From contig CM077024.1 in assembly GCA_039090855.1 (NCBI GenBank), forward strand, positions 64,193,594 through 64,257,593: 64,000 bases of DNA, written 5' to 3'. Within the stretch, counting starts at the first letter, position 1. Every line of letters begins with the position of its first letter. Below are positions 20,707 through 31,859 of this stretch, in pieces. The DNA is from Macrothele yani. Taxonomy: Eukaryota > Arthropoda > Arachnida > Araneae > Macrothelidae. A program made the translations under genes and the position numbers. The notes under the pieces were generated by a model, which made no database searches, was not told where the DNA came from, and saw nothing but the letters and a program-made list of their open reading frames with translations.

Positions 20707-21912
20707 TTAGGAGTATGCAAAAGTTTCCGCCGCGCCTGCTAGCAGGCGCTGTAAGCGTCTAACCGGCAGGCGATCCGTGCTGTCAGTTCGTACATGAAGC
20801 CAAGTATGGCGGTCGATAAAGTTCATTTGTGGCACTGTTTGTTATTCATGTTTAATTTAGGAAAAGGTGAGAGTGAAGCATACTGTTCAATATGTCAGGC
20901 GTATAGCCAAACGATTATGCGTGAGTGGACGTTTCGAGAATGGTTTTCCAGGTTTAAGAAAGGTGATCTAAGCTTGGAAGACAAGCCACGTGCAGGTAGA
21001 CCGCAGGAACTCGCAGACGAGGAGCTGGAATTGCTTTTTCAAGAGGATGCCACACAATCGACCATGCAACTGGCAAAATGTTTGGAAGTGGCTCAATCGA
21101 CTGTGGGTGGTACGGCATCTAAAGGCCATGGGGAAGATCCAGAAGATTGGTAAGTGGGTTCCGCATACTTTAACGGAGCGTAATAGTGGTAAATCTTTGG
21201 ATATCTGCATGTCGTTGCTGAAGGGGTTTCAAGGTAAGAATTTCTTGTAGAAGGTTGTCACCCGGGATGAAAAATGGGTCTATTGCGACAACCCCGTACG
21301 CAAGCGATCCTGGGTCGACCCAGGCCAACCATCAACATCCACTGAAAAACATGATATACACGGGAAAAGGTGCTGTTCTGTGTGTGGTGGAATATGCATA
21401 GAGTGCTGTACTTCGAACTGTTGAAACCGGGAGAAACAATCACTGCAGAACGATATAGCGATCAGTTGATTAAAAGGAACACCGCAATCGAGCAAAAACG
21501 CCCATGGACAGGTAAAGGACGCAGCCCAGTCATCCTGTTACACGATAATGCCAGACCACATGTCGGTGCCACCACGAAATCAACCCTTGAACAGTTACAC
21601 TTGGAGGTTTTACCGCATCCGGCTTACTCCCCGGACATTGCAGCCTCATACTTTCATCTGTTTTGCTCTATGCAACATGCCCTAGCCCAACAGCGGTTCA
21701 CCACTGTTCCAGAGGTGGAAAATTTCGTCACTGCGTTTTTCAGCTCAAAACCCGAGTCCTTCTATCACAGGGGCATTCATTGGTTGCCTGAAAAATGGCA
21801 AAAGGTCATTGATGGTAACGGCCAATATTTCGTTGAATAAATGTGCACTGGTTTCCTGATTGTTCCTGTCTCCTTTCTCCTTAAAACGGCGGAAACTTTT
21901 GCATACCCCCAA
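20707..21912 (+). mobile_element. mariner element (DD34D type), 1.2 kb
   Basis: Terminal inverted repeats of about 26 bp: TTAGGAGTATGCAAAAGTTT at the left and TTGGGGGTATGCAAAAGTTT when the right end is read inward, both continuing CCGCCG. TA flanks both ends (20,705-20,706 and 21,913-21,914). It contains a broken mariner transposase. Confidence 0.93.
20794..21840 (+). pseudogene. mariner transposase, degraded
   Basis: The N-terminal helix-turn-helix region includes WFSRFKKGDLSLEDKPRAGR. After a frameshift near 21,110-21,170 come VTRDEKWVYCDN (first catalytic Asp), LLHDNARPHVGATTK (second Asp) and HPAYSPDIAASYFHLF. In active mariners the last motif is typically APSDYHLF, with Asp as the third catalytic residue. 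Here that position is Tyr. A stop at about 21,248 and further frame changes also inactivate it. The C-terminus ends WQKVIDGNGQYF, as in this family. Confidence 0.9.
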
Positions 21913-21914
21913 TA

Positions 21915-23143
21915 CAATAACTCTTTAATTACGAAGTATTTTTTAATTTTGCAACTCTTGATGAAAGTAAAACTACACGGATTTAACTGAACACAAGTTA
22001 AGTTTTTTTATGTAGACGTAACTTTTAACCGTGACTTCGTTTTGTGAGATCTTGGTGACAGGTTTGAATATATTCTGTGGACCTTTCTATGTTGCAGCGT
22101 CGGTGTTTTCATATTACTGAAAACTGGTTAATTAAAACCATGCATTCAGGCTAAGGAAACTGTAATGAAATCAAGCGATTTTCGCCAAAGTTGTAAATTG
22201 GGAAAAAAAGTAGCAACATACCACATCGGTGCAATAATTACATCATCGTACATAAGCACCAGCAGCTACACGTGACAAATGGGAACCAATGCTTTGTAAC
22301 GTATACTCTCGATTCACTTTCCTTTTGATTTTTACTATCTCTGGTTATTTTATTTTACTATGTAAATTATCTTCTTACTGAACGAGATGTTATTTCACCC
22401 GCTGAATGAGATCTGGCAATGAGTGTAAGTCATGACGTGGTAGTAGCCAGTATAAATAGGCGCGTTCAACGATACCGAGGGAGAGCGTTTGTTGTTGTAG
22501 AGAGAGAGCGCGTTTGTTGTTGTAGAGAGAGAGAGCGTTTGTTGTTGTATAGAGAGAGCGTTTGTTTATGTGAGAGAGCTTTTTGTTGATGTGCGTAGAG
22601 TGAGCTATGGTTTATGTGTCAGAAAGCTGTTGTTGTATAAAGAGATCTTCGTTTATGTGAGAGCCAGAAGTTTCACTAATAAAGAATTTGTTGTAAGTAC
22701 GTTTTTCTCAGTTCATAGTTTTGTCAGATCTTTGTCTGGCTGTTAGGTTTATTTCATTAGGTGATTATTATTAACAACCAGCATAAGACTTTATTCATTT
22801 TAATTACTACTACAATATTACTAGCAGTTAAAAGCTTGTTCATTATTATTACTACACTACTAGCAGGAAAGTTTATTCATGATATAATTAACAAACAACA
22901 ACCATTACTAGAAGAAACTAGTAGCAGAAGCATTATATTCATTATAAAGCATTAGAAGAAGCTGAATTCATTATAATTAGCTTAGTAGTTAAAAGCTATA
23001 TTCATTATAGCTTGCATACTGTGCAGTTGAAAAGAAAGAACAGGAGTCGTCTTATACGCAAATAAAAGTGAAGATGTGGGTGTTGACATCTGACTGTTAG
23101 AGATATTCAGTTATTTTTTCTATCGCATCTCATTTGCATGATA
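21915..23143. other. No gene seen; TATA-like and repeat-rich stretch
   Basis: Contains a possible solo LTR at about 22,388-22,760 and, at 22,760-23,040, AT-rich sequence with repeated ATTCATTATA motifs. No protein is recognised. Confidence 0.4.
22388..22760 (+). promoter_or_regulatory. Possible solo LTR or promoter-like region
   Basis: Features in LTR-like order: TATAAATAGG at about 22,451, then imperfect repeats of GAGAGCGTTTGTTGTTGTA (22,479-22,600), then CTAATAAAGAATTTG (polyadenylation-like) at about 22,675 followed by a T/G-rich stretch. No second LTR, primer-binding site or coding region was found, so this could be a solo LTR or a chance arrangement. Confidence 0.3.
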
Positions 23144-23145
23144 TA

Positions 23146-24474
23146 CAGGGTGTTCACGTGAAACTCTTAACATTTTGAGACTGTAATTTTTATTTCGGGG
23201 TTTAGAGCTGGGGTTGTGGACGCAGCGGAAGCAGAGACTCATAAAGTTAACGCGGAAAAGTTGTAGTGCACAGCAGAGCCTCAGTGGCGCTGCAGTCAAT
23301 CATCTTCTAAAATGGCGACTCCGAGCGAGAGCGCACAGGCTGTGTGGTGGCACGCGGAGACAGACTCGGTCACTCAAGTTCAACGGAATTTCCGCCGTGT
23401 CTTCAAAGGACCCTCAAACATTTAAGACTATCAAGAATTGGTGTGATCGGTTTTTGGCGACAGGTCGTGTGTTGAAAAGACACAGTGGCGGAAATCCCGG
23501 CATCTCGGACGAAGCTGTATTGAAAATGTATGGAGACCATCCGAAAGAAGCCCTGAAGTCAGTCAGACAAGCAGTGAGAATTTGAAATGAAACGGTCGAC
23601 GGTTAATTGAGTTATTCACCATCGATTACGCTAACACGCCTATATAAGGTACAGATTTTGCAGAAGATCAAACCTGACGACCTGCGAAAGCGAGAATTAT
23701 TTGCAATCGCTAAGCTGGATGCCATTGCTGATGACGAAAAGTTTTGATCGCACATAATGTTTTCAGACGAGGCAACCTTACCCATTTCGGAGAAAGTAAT
23801 CGTCACAGTGTGCGAATTTAGGGATTGGAAAATTCGCATTTAGTAGAGGGACACATACGCGATAGTTCGAAAGTTAATGTGTGGTGTGGTCTTCCGCCCA
23901 ATCCGGTTGTCAAACCGCTTCTCTTGGCTGAAAACACTGGCGTGGTATACCTAGATATGCTTCAGGTTTTTGCTGTACCACAGGCAGCAGCCGCATGCAG
24001 CCAACTATAATTTTCCAACCTGATTGTGCACCCCTATTGGATCTGTAACGGCCTAGATTTCTTAAATGATACATTCCCCAACCGTTAGTAGGCCATGATG
24101 GTCCAATCCCGTGGCCTCCGCGCTTCACAGACATTACCCCATCAGATTTCTTCTTTTGGGGGTACATCAGAGATAATGTGTACTCTACAAGAATAACCAG
24201 CATAATAGCCTAATGGATTCAAAACAGCGCATAACAGATGCCATTAGCTCTGTCACTACAAACATGTTGCAGAACACATGACGTGAAATTGAGTACAAAC
24301 TAGTTAGTCATTCTTGGTGCCCCCAAAGGCGCTCACGTGATGGTGCACTGAGCTGAACTTCACTAAAAAAAAATTATATCACCATCATTTTCATATTTAG
24401 TAATGATTGTGTACATATTTTCCTTCAGCCTGTATGTGCTTAACATGTTGGAGTCTTATGGTGTGGACACCCTG
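23146..24474 (+). mobile_element. mariner-like remnant
   Basis: Starts CAGGGTGTTCACGTGAAAC and ends with the reverse complement of CAGGGTGTCCACACC, each next to TA. The short inverted ends and the ~1.33-kb length match the family at 9439-13,971. The interior is a badly decayed transposase. Confidence 0.8.
23290..24290 (+). pseudogene. mariner-like transposase relic
   Basis: Recognisable pieces in mixed frames: KTIKNWCDRFLATGRVLK and SGGNPGISDEAV (helix-turn-helix region), KIKPDDLRKRELFA, HIMFSDEATLPI (first catalytic Asp), and GPIPWPP-like residues running into FTDITPSDFFFWGYIRDNV (third Asp). Many stops and shifts make it long dead. Confidence 0.75.
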
Positions 24475-24673
24475 TATATACGTAAAATCATTAAATTAAA
24501 AATAATAATAGCGATAAAAACTTCTGTCATGTAGCATTTCTGGTTGACAGCGCGTGTAGAAGGGATACGGTGGTTGTATCATAAATGTTTTCCTTATGCC
24601 TTACACACGTGTTGTGACATGCCTACCCAGCAGGACGAACACGACATAAAGGCAGATAGCAGCGATAACGAAC

Positions 24674-24745
24674 GTCCGCGTAGCTCAATTGGTAGAACGA
24701 CTTATTCCGGAATGAGGGGACCCGGGTTCGAGCCGCGGCGTGGAC
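24674..24745 (+). other. tRNA-like sequence (tRNA pseudogene or SINE head)
   Basis: 72 nt with acceptor arms GTCCGCG and CGTGGAC able to pair (one G-U), box A-like TAGCTCAATTGGTAGAA and box B-like GGGTTCGAGCC. The D stem and T stem each have a mismatch and the anticodon stem is poor (the loop could present CGG or CCG). It is therefore not a convincing functional tRNA. It is more likely the head of another SINE family. Sequence identity with the GGTGGCGCAGTGG SINE is low. Confidence 0.6.
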
Positions 24746-25029
24746 AAAAATGACGGACAAATTTACTTCGTTATAGTGTATCGGACGTTGTATGGTGGCG
24801 AGCGATTAGAAGCAAGCCGGTCTCAGGCCTAGGTCATCAGGGAGTTGAATATCTACCACAGAGTGGTTTCACGGTTAGAGCAGAAATTCAAGAACTGCAG
24901 TGGGGTGTCATGAAGGCCTAGCTAAGATCGTCCAAGGCGTACGACACCGAGTGAGGGCCACTAGTTGCTTTAACTGCTTGGCGTCGTAGGTCCTATACAG
25001 CCAAGCAATTGCCTTCGGAGTTCCCTGCT

Positions 25030-25690
25030 ACCACTGAGATTACTGCATCAAGGCAAACGATATATCGAACCCTTAATGCAACTGTCTTTTATTCCAGGAC
25101 ACACTCATGGTTTCTGTCCTGCTAATCCCATCTCATAGAACAGCTCGCTTGACCTGACGCAGGCCCCATCGTTCCTGAAGCCCAGACGAGTGGACCGGTG
25201 TTCTTTTTACAGGCGAGTCGAGATTCAGTCAACAAACGGATCCTTGTTTCTGGAGGAAACAGGGAACCCGTGATGATCCTGCAAAAATCCGCGTACGAAA
25301 CTCCGTCGGAGGCGGTAGTCTGCTCGTTGTGTAGAATGGCATTACAGTATGTTCATTGGCCGCACACCAGTCTACGTGTTCGTAGGATACAATATAAATG
25401 CTGAGCGCTATAGTCTATAGGGACGAGATCGTAGATAAATATGTCATATATTTTGGGGGAGCTGTTGGCGTTCAATTCTTTTTAATAGATGAACACGCTC
25501 ACCCGCACAGGGCTCAGCTTGTCGATGATTTCTGTAGAGAGAGTATTTCTGGCGTACGGAATGACCGGCCAGATTTTCGGAACTGAACCCTACAGAGAAT
25601 GCCGGAGAGGCTTTGAAACGATACGTACAGCTCGCCATACCTCATTCAGAACCCTTCCTGAACTGTGCACGGCCCTCATCGAATAATATA
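25030..25690 (+). pseudogene. Tc1-like transposase relic
   Basis: Residues in shifting frames match Tc1-type order: ASRQTIYRTLNA, FFTGESRFSQQTD (normally TDESRF, so the first Asp is now Gly), CFWRKQGTRDDPAKIR, IVYRDEIVDKYV, FFLIDEHAHPHRAQLVDDF (normally MDDNARPHRA) and a degraded tail to 25,690. Terminal repeats were not found. Confidence 0.7.
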
Positions 25691-26004
25691 ATTCTTTTTT
25701 CCAGCTTTCATTAACAACCTGGTGATGAGTATGTATCGGCGTTGTGAGAGCTGTCTGCCCGTACGAGGTTATCGCATTCCTTATTACATTTTTAAGTTAC
25801 ATTCCTCGTCACATCTTGGTGACATTTGCGGATGTCATCCTGTGTGCGCAAAATGTGTGCATATTTGTATATTGTTATAAAATGTTTATTACTCTTATGG
25901 TTGTGTCTCTTTACATGACAAATGCCTCTACTGGTTGTTACGTGTTTTCCTTTTTATCCCTGCGAATGCCTTCCGGGCTTTAATTTGGTCCCAAGTGTAT
26001 ATAT
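25691..26004. other. No gene seen
   Basis: AT-rich spacer between two Tc1-like relics. The open frames here show no recognised motif. Confidence 0.5.
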
Positions 26005-26005
26005 A

Positions 26006-27250
26006 CACTATGCAGACAAAAGTACTTGGTCACATCCACATGTGCAAATAAACGTGTCCGCCTCAGTGACCCAGGTGTCTAAGCGCTGGCTTTCTAACTT
26101 TTCGTCCAAAATGGGTCGGGTTCAAGTCCGTGGTAAGGCATGTGTGCGCGCGTGTGTGGTTCTCTATCTTTCCTGACCCTAAATTAGGGAGGAGCGAATT
26201 CTTTTAGCCAACATACTTGCACACGGTTGTCGTTAAACCCCGAATCCAAAAATATAAATAAAATAAACGTGTATTCGCAAAACCAGACGCATACATGCGG
26301 ATATTTTACGTAAAGGGGACCTATCAGATCTCATTGGAAGTGACTAAGCCGCACGGAGCTCAGCTAACGACTTTAAAAGGAGCAATGTGGTTGGATGCAA
26401 TCTGAGTAAGCAATCAGTACGTAGTATTACCGCGCTTCTGGGATTCCCATAATCTACTGTCGTTGATGTTTTACATTGATGGAAAGCAGATTATGCCACT
26501 ACAGCGAGGCCGTGTTCTAAGAGAAACGAAGCGATCGTGGCAAACGAAACTTACTGCGATATGTGAAGGCCCACACGTCTTCCGCCACAGACCTGACCGA
26601 CGACGTCGCACAAGCCACAGGATTTGCATTAGAACAGGTAGAACAGAACAGGTGGTCGGAAACAGCATTCCCTAAAATTACCATGGTAGGCCAGCTGCGT
26701 GCAAGACCTACATCAGTCCAGGAAAAGCTGGACGACGACTACAGTTTTGTGTCTCGCTGGCAGTTCGCGGGCAGTAGGGTTTAATAAGTGACGAATCACG
26801 CTACTCACTCTTTCGTTCAGAGAGAAGTATTTGGGTAAAGTGTTTTTCCCCGGGGAAGGCTGTCAGACGGGATGTATTGCCTTACAGTTAATTTCAGAGT
26901 GGGATCTGTGATGGTGTGAGGCTGTTCCTGTTTAGAGAGGACCCGGTCCTAAAGTTGTTGTTTCAGCAAGATCGAGTAGCCTGACGGCGGCAAGGTCCGA
27001 AGACATTCTGACCAATTCCACACTACCCACGCTGTGCTGTGGCAGCACTTCGGCTCAGATCCCTGTCTGTCTATTTCAGCAAGATCAAGTACTTTGCCAT
27101 AATGCAAAGTCTATCCTGGTTTGAGAAGCACGATATCCAGGTGTTGACCTGGCCGGCCCAAAGTCTCGATCTAAATCTAGCAGAACACACAGTCCAATCA
27201 AAAAATTATAAAAACCCCTGGCGTAAGGAGGAACCGAAACCAGCAGCCAG
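26006..27250 (+). mobile_element. Tc1-like relic with SINE near its 5' end
   Basis: The left end CACTATGCAGACAAAAGTAC followed by TTGGTCAC resembles classic Tc1 inverted repeats. The interior contains LFQQDQVLCHNAKSIL and FEKHDIQVLTWPAQSLDLNL, corresponding to QQDNAPCH and LTWPPNSPDLNP in Tc1 transposases. The right terminal repeat was not found and the coding region has many lesions. A SINE with its own target duplication sits at 26,058-26,260. Confidence 0.7.
26058..26260 (+). mobile_element. tRNA-derived SINE, diverged copy 7
   Basis: Head GCCTCAGTGACCCAGGTGTC (decayed box A), box B-like GGGTTCAAGTCC, body with CCCTAAATTAGGGA and tail GTCGTTAAACCCCGAAT. It is flanked by the 12-bp duplication AAATAAACGTGT at 26,046-26,057 and 26,261-26,272. 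It is more diverged from copy 4 than the others. Confidence 0.88.
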
Positions 27251-27372
27251 ATGGCGTGAGTAGCAACATATGCAAATCACGTAAGGCATTTAAAAGGACA
27301 CGAAGTCGTGGCCGGTATGCAGATTCGCGTGAAAATGGGAAAAATGACGTGACTAGCGTACTTTGAAAAGGA

Positions 27373-29058
27373 ATGAATGTTGACTACCGACTGAAGAGAG
27401 GTAGCATTACACAAAGGGCTGATATTGTGGGCTGTTCACGTGGTGCAGCTGTTAAAGTGCTCTAGAAATCGTAGAAAACCGGCAAGACTGGAAGTAATAG
27501 GGGTATTGGTGGACGCCCATGGAGCATTGACGACCATGAGCAGCGACGGCTTTCCAGATTAGTACTATAAAACAGGCGGATCACAGTGGAACAACTGCCC
27601 AGATCATTTAACCCCTTCGCTACCATGTAACCACAAGGGGATACATGCTATGTATAGGGCAAAATCCCATGAAACCTCAAGTGGATACATGACTTTTTGA
27701 GGTGTAAAACCAGTGTAACCAGCACAGGAAACATCATATGGTAGATTTTGTTTTATTGGGATTACAGACAAAACATTTAAAAATGTTTTTTTTAGGCTTG
27801 GTTACAAAAAGTTGAAGAAATATAAAAATTAGAATTAAAATTACAAATCTTTATGAAGTTGCTCGAAATGTTCCTTGGTACAAAAAGCTTTTCCACATGT
27901 ATTACAGTCATTTCGTTTTTTTTTCTACATTGTAGCACACTCAACATCTATTCCGCTTTCTTCTGGAACCTTCTAAAATATTGTCAACAAGCTTGTGAAA
28001 GGCTTCTGGAGTGTCATTTCTTTTCTCGTAGTCATTTTTACATTTTTGTAGTTTTCAGAATATTTTGAGAGAATTTCATCGCATACCATTATGGTGAATG
28101 GATGTAGTCCAGCTCGTGTTGAATGAGATATGTTGTAAAGTACGTTGGCGTTCAGTACCATTCTGTGAATCATATGGGATCCCAATTTTTTGAACCATGT
28201 ATAAACTTTTCCTTGCAAGGTCAGTATGCCCAGGAATCTGGAATTTACGCGCGCTCCAGCTAACGCCACCTGGTAGCCAAGGGGTTAATGCAGGTACATC
28301 GAGGAGCGTAGCGCAGACCACAGTCCAACGAACTCTGCTCTCTATAGGTCTCCGGAGCCGCCGTCCACTCAAGATACCCAGGCTGACGGCCGACGATTAT
28401 CGACGATTATGGCGTGAATTTTCATCTGAGAGGAGGCACTGTACCATCGAACAAAGTAGCCTTTTCAGACGAATTACGTTTCCTGCTTTATCGTGTGGAT
28501 GGCCGATGCTTCCTGCTTTATCGGCGAAGCACGGCTGACAGAAATCATCTCGATACGATGCTCGAGAAGAAACAGACAGGAGGACAGGAGGTGGCAGTGT
28601 GCTTGTGTGGGGCATGTTTCCCGGTGAATCACTGGGAGCAATCATCCCCTCGATCACACGATGAACGCTTCAGGCTACTATCCATTATGGTGGATAAAGT
28701 GCTCCCATTCATAATGACTGTCTCTCTTGATGGCTTGGGTTGCTTCCGGAAATATAATGTCCCTTGCCACGTTGCTATGCGTGTGCGAGAATGGTTTCAG
28801 GAGCATTCCTGTGACTTTAGCTTACTATCCTGGCTATTGTACTCTCCGGACATCAACGCCATTGAACATCTGTGGGACTATCCTGATCAACAGGTTCGAC
28901 GTATGGATATACTACCGGTGACTCTTGATGATTTGCCAGAAGCTCTGGTATCTGCATGGTGTAGCATCTCTACAGAAACTATCAGAGGCCTCACTGAATC
29001 AACGAAGCGCCGTATATCTGCTTTATCGGCGGCACGAGGAGGTCGTAACTCATACTAA
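27373..29058 (+). pseudogene. Tc1-like transposase, interrupted by piggyBac derivative
   Basis: The N-terminal part at 27,373-27,611 reads LKRGSITQRADIVGCSRGAA, then RRITVEQLPRSF. After the 673-bp insertion it resumes at 28,289 in register (NAGTSRSVAQTTVQRTL) and continues LRSRRPLKIPRLT, FSDELRFLLYRVDGR (first Asp), NVPCHVAMRVREWFQ (second Asp lost) and LYSPDINAIEHLWD (third catalytic Glu present). It ends at 29,058. Frameshifts near 28,410-28,470 and stops break it. Terminal repeats were not located. Confidence 0.82.
27612..28284 (-). mobile_element. piggyBac-type deletion derivative (673 bp)
   Basis: Flanked by TTAA at 27,608-27,611 and 28,285-28,288, the obligatory piggyBac target. Ends are CCCCTTCGCTACCA and, read inward from the right, CCCCTTGGCTACCA. 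Internally, the minus strand keeps the 3' end of a transposase gene: TWFKKLGSHMIHRMVLNANV is typical of the piggyBac C-terminal catalytic region, and NDCNTCGKAFCTKEHF is the Cys/His-rich tail, ending at a stop near 27,853. The 5' two-thirds of the gene is missing, so it is non-autonomous. Confidence 0.88.
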
Positions 29059-29360
29059 CAGGTGGTCATTATTTTTGGCTGGGCTGTGTATGGAACAAAC
29101 TGAAATGCCCAATAGAATCTAATCTTTATCAGTCAGACCTACTTGTACGGTAGCTGTTATAGAAGCTTTGCAGGAAAAATGGAGAAAAATGTCGTTGAAA
29201 TCCTACCGGCATTTCATGGGAAGATGCCTACAAGGATTGTTGCAATCTTAACAGCAAAAGGGGGGCGACAATATATGTATTTCAGCTAATAATCGCTCGT
29301 AATTTCGTTCTGTCTGGGTGACAGAAAACTTTTGTCTACATGGTATATATATATACAGTA

Positions 29361-30769
29361 CACTGCTGGCCGCCCAAAATGCAACACCAAGAAGGAAGCA
29401 TCCGATTGGCCTGAAATTCGCAGCATGCATCGCCCGCGAGAGGACATGCAAACGATTAGCATTGCAGGGCATATGCAAATCATGTGCGACCGGCACGTCA
29501 CCGAGAAGCACTATAAGAAGGGTGCACAGAAGGCGGGATGTAAGTAGTGGAAGTGTGTTGTACTGCCGGACCTGTGCGTGTGAAGCTTCCTGATGCCTCG
29601 TCGCAGAATATGGCAGTCATTCCAGCACGTTTCGGAGTTCGACATAGGACGAATAGTGGCTTATCACGACAGCGGTTTATCGTACCGAGACATCGGCGCC
29701 CGTGTGGGACGATATCCAGCCACAGTGAGGCGAGTAAGGATTTGGTGAGTGCAGGAGGGACGGACGGACCGACGTGAGTGATTGCCGCAGCCGCGGCACC
29801 CAACCGAACGAGAGGACCGACATGTTGTGCAGGGGGCATTGACGGCTCGCACCGCCACATCACGAACGTTAGCGCTGGAATTAGGGTGTGTTGCGCAACA
29901 ACCTGTGTCAGCACGTACCGTTCGACGTCGTCTGCAGGAGTGGGAACTTGTCGCACGACGCCCATTGCTACGATTACCATTGACGTTACACCACCGGCGA
30001 GTGCGGCGGCAGTGGGCAGTTGAACGCCGCACCTGGACCACGGAATGGCACGACATTGTCTTCTCCGACGAATCCCGCTTCTGCCTGCAACACCACGATG
30101 GTCAGATCCGCGTGTGCCGACACCACAGCGAGAGACCGTATGACGCCTGTATTATGCATCGCCATACCGGTCCGTCGCCTGGCGTTACGGTTTGGGGCGA
30201 AATTGGATATGACACACGCACCCCTCTGGTACGCATCGCCAGTACACTCAACAGCCACCATTACATCTCCGACGTTTTGGAGCCTGTAGTCCTCCCTTAC
30301 CTGCAGGACCTGCCAGCGGCCACGTTTCAACAGGACAATGCGTGCCCGCACGTGGAACGCATCGTGCAACAATTCTTCACGGCCCACCAGGTGTAACTGC
30401 TGCCGTGGCCAGCCTGTTCTTCCGATATGTCGCCCATCGAACTCGTCTGGTCGCTGATCGGCAACCGAGTTGCCCGGCAAGCACCACCCGCTGCTACGCC
30501 TGATGAACTGTGGAAACGTGTGGAAGCAGCCTGGACCAACATACCCCAAGCCCACAACCAAAGCCTCTTTCGTTTGATGCCGCGGCGTGTAGCGGCCGTT
30601 ATTGCCAACCATGAGGGCCACACGAACTATTGATGTCTGCGTGTTCCGCAAGTCGCACGGGCCTGTAAGCTCAATCGTATCATCTTTGTATCTGTCGTTA
30701 TGTGTCCAGTAAATCTGGCTTTGCAATCTCGTGTCCTTCTTGGTGTTGCAATTTGGGTGGCCAGCAGTG
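29361..30769 (+). mobile_element. Tc1-like DD34E transposon
   Basis: Inverted ends CACTGCTGGCCGCCCAAAAT and CACTGCTGGCCACCCAAATT, both continuing GCAACACCAAGAAGGA, with TA on each side (29,359-29,360 and 30,770-30,771). Total 1,409 bp. A second copy of the family enters the window at 63,223. Confidence 0.93.
29593..30633 (+). pseudogene. Tc1-like transposase (DD34E), few lesions
   Basis: The start region (MPRRRIWQSF in the ancestral frame) is broken by shifts around 29,590-29,780. From 29,782 a long frame encodes the second helix-turn-helix (VSARTVRRRLQEWELV), IVFSDESRFCLQHHDG (first Asp), SPGVTVWGEIGYD, ATFQQDNACPHVERIV (second Asp), then a TAA at 30,394-30,396, and continues in the same frame with WPACSSDMSPIELVWSL, where Glu lies 34 residues after the second Asp. 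It ends GHTNY at 30,633. All three catalytic residues are present. Confidence 0.9.
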
Positions 30770-30771
30770 TA

Positions 30772-30990
30772 TATTGGAACAATGCTACAATGATTCTGCC
30801 ACATAAAAAAGGTAACATTGAGGATTTCAGGAACTACAGATCCATCAGCTTCGTATCAGTGGTTTCTAAACTCTTCCCTAAGGTTCTTTCATTTCGCTTG
30901 AAAGTAACACTGGACATGGATCAACCGAGGGAATAAGCTGAATTTAGGTGTGCTACAGCAGTATAGATCATAGGGAACTAATCATAGGGA
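30772..30990 (+). mobile_element. RTE LINE fragment, copy 3
   Basis: Closely matches 11,901-12,120 of the RTE element (WNNATMILPHKKGN, NYRSISFVSVVSKL and the MDQPRE stretch). It is truncated at both ends and abuts the TA of the Tc1 element at 30,770. Stops and missing bases show it is a relic. Confidence 0.88.
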
Positions 30991-31859
30991 AATAACAGAA
31001 TGACCAAGGGATTATGAACTCCCAGTGTTCATCATGCGTAATCGTATACGTAGAAGTTAAGTTCGTACAGGAGCTTCAATTCATCTCTTAACTGGGTACT
31101 CATGTACTCTAACAATCTATTTTCAATTACTTTTCTTTTCCTACTATCCTACTAGGGAGCCCTTTCCAGTCTTTCCACGAACAAAAATCTCTTCGAGACG
31201 CAAGAAGTGGACTTCAACTCAACTGGGACCAGAAGTGGACTCCAACTTAATTTGTTGACTGTCACACGAGTAGTGCATAATTCTTTTGATAGACAGGATA
31301 TCGATTTCTGTAGACATTTTGCCGAACTTCTGACATACAACACATCTACTGTAACAGTAGTTTTTATTGTGCCTCTGTTATTAAGCTTTCTTCGCTCCTT
31401 GAAATGCTAATAAAGTGTTTGGAAACGTTGATTTTAGGTGTATTCAGATATTTTGAATAGCTGTTGTGAGCATTATTTATGATAGGGCCTCATAAAAAAT
31501 CTAACGGTGAAAATTTGTAAAGCTTCCAAAATTTCTTGTAATCTGTATTTATTCGTTGTGTTACTTCCTTTTGTTCAAGACGTTCAAAAAGCGTTTTGGC
31601 AACTTTCTTTTCTGTTAAACGACTTCCAGAAAATTTAGGAGACATATCAATGTGACATTTAGAGTTCATGGTGTCTGTGAAACAACAGATAATAGTGATA
31701 ATAATATCAAGCTCCACATTCACACCGCTGGACACTTCACACCCGATCTTGACTGAATGCTCAGAAGTTTCTTGGCCAGCGTGGCGACATTTTTAGCACG
31801 TCTTTTGTAAAAAAATGATCGTGCTTGTGTTATCGGGTTGTCCGCCCGTCCGCCCGTCC
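30991..31859. other. No gene supported
   Basis: No recognised protein. A minus-strand open frame at 31,490-31,735 (ending YKKFWKLYKFSPLDFL) looks protein-like but has no family I can name. At 31,839-31,864 there is a short CCGCCCGTCCG repeat that leads into the satellite array. Confidence 0.4.

Noticed and set aside
29986..30804. 272-residue minus-strand protein
   Set aside because: It is the antisense of the Tc1 transposase coding region, which is GC-rich and so stays open on both strands.
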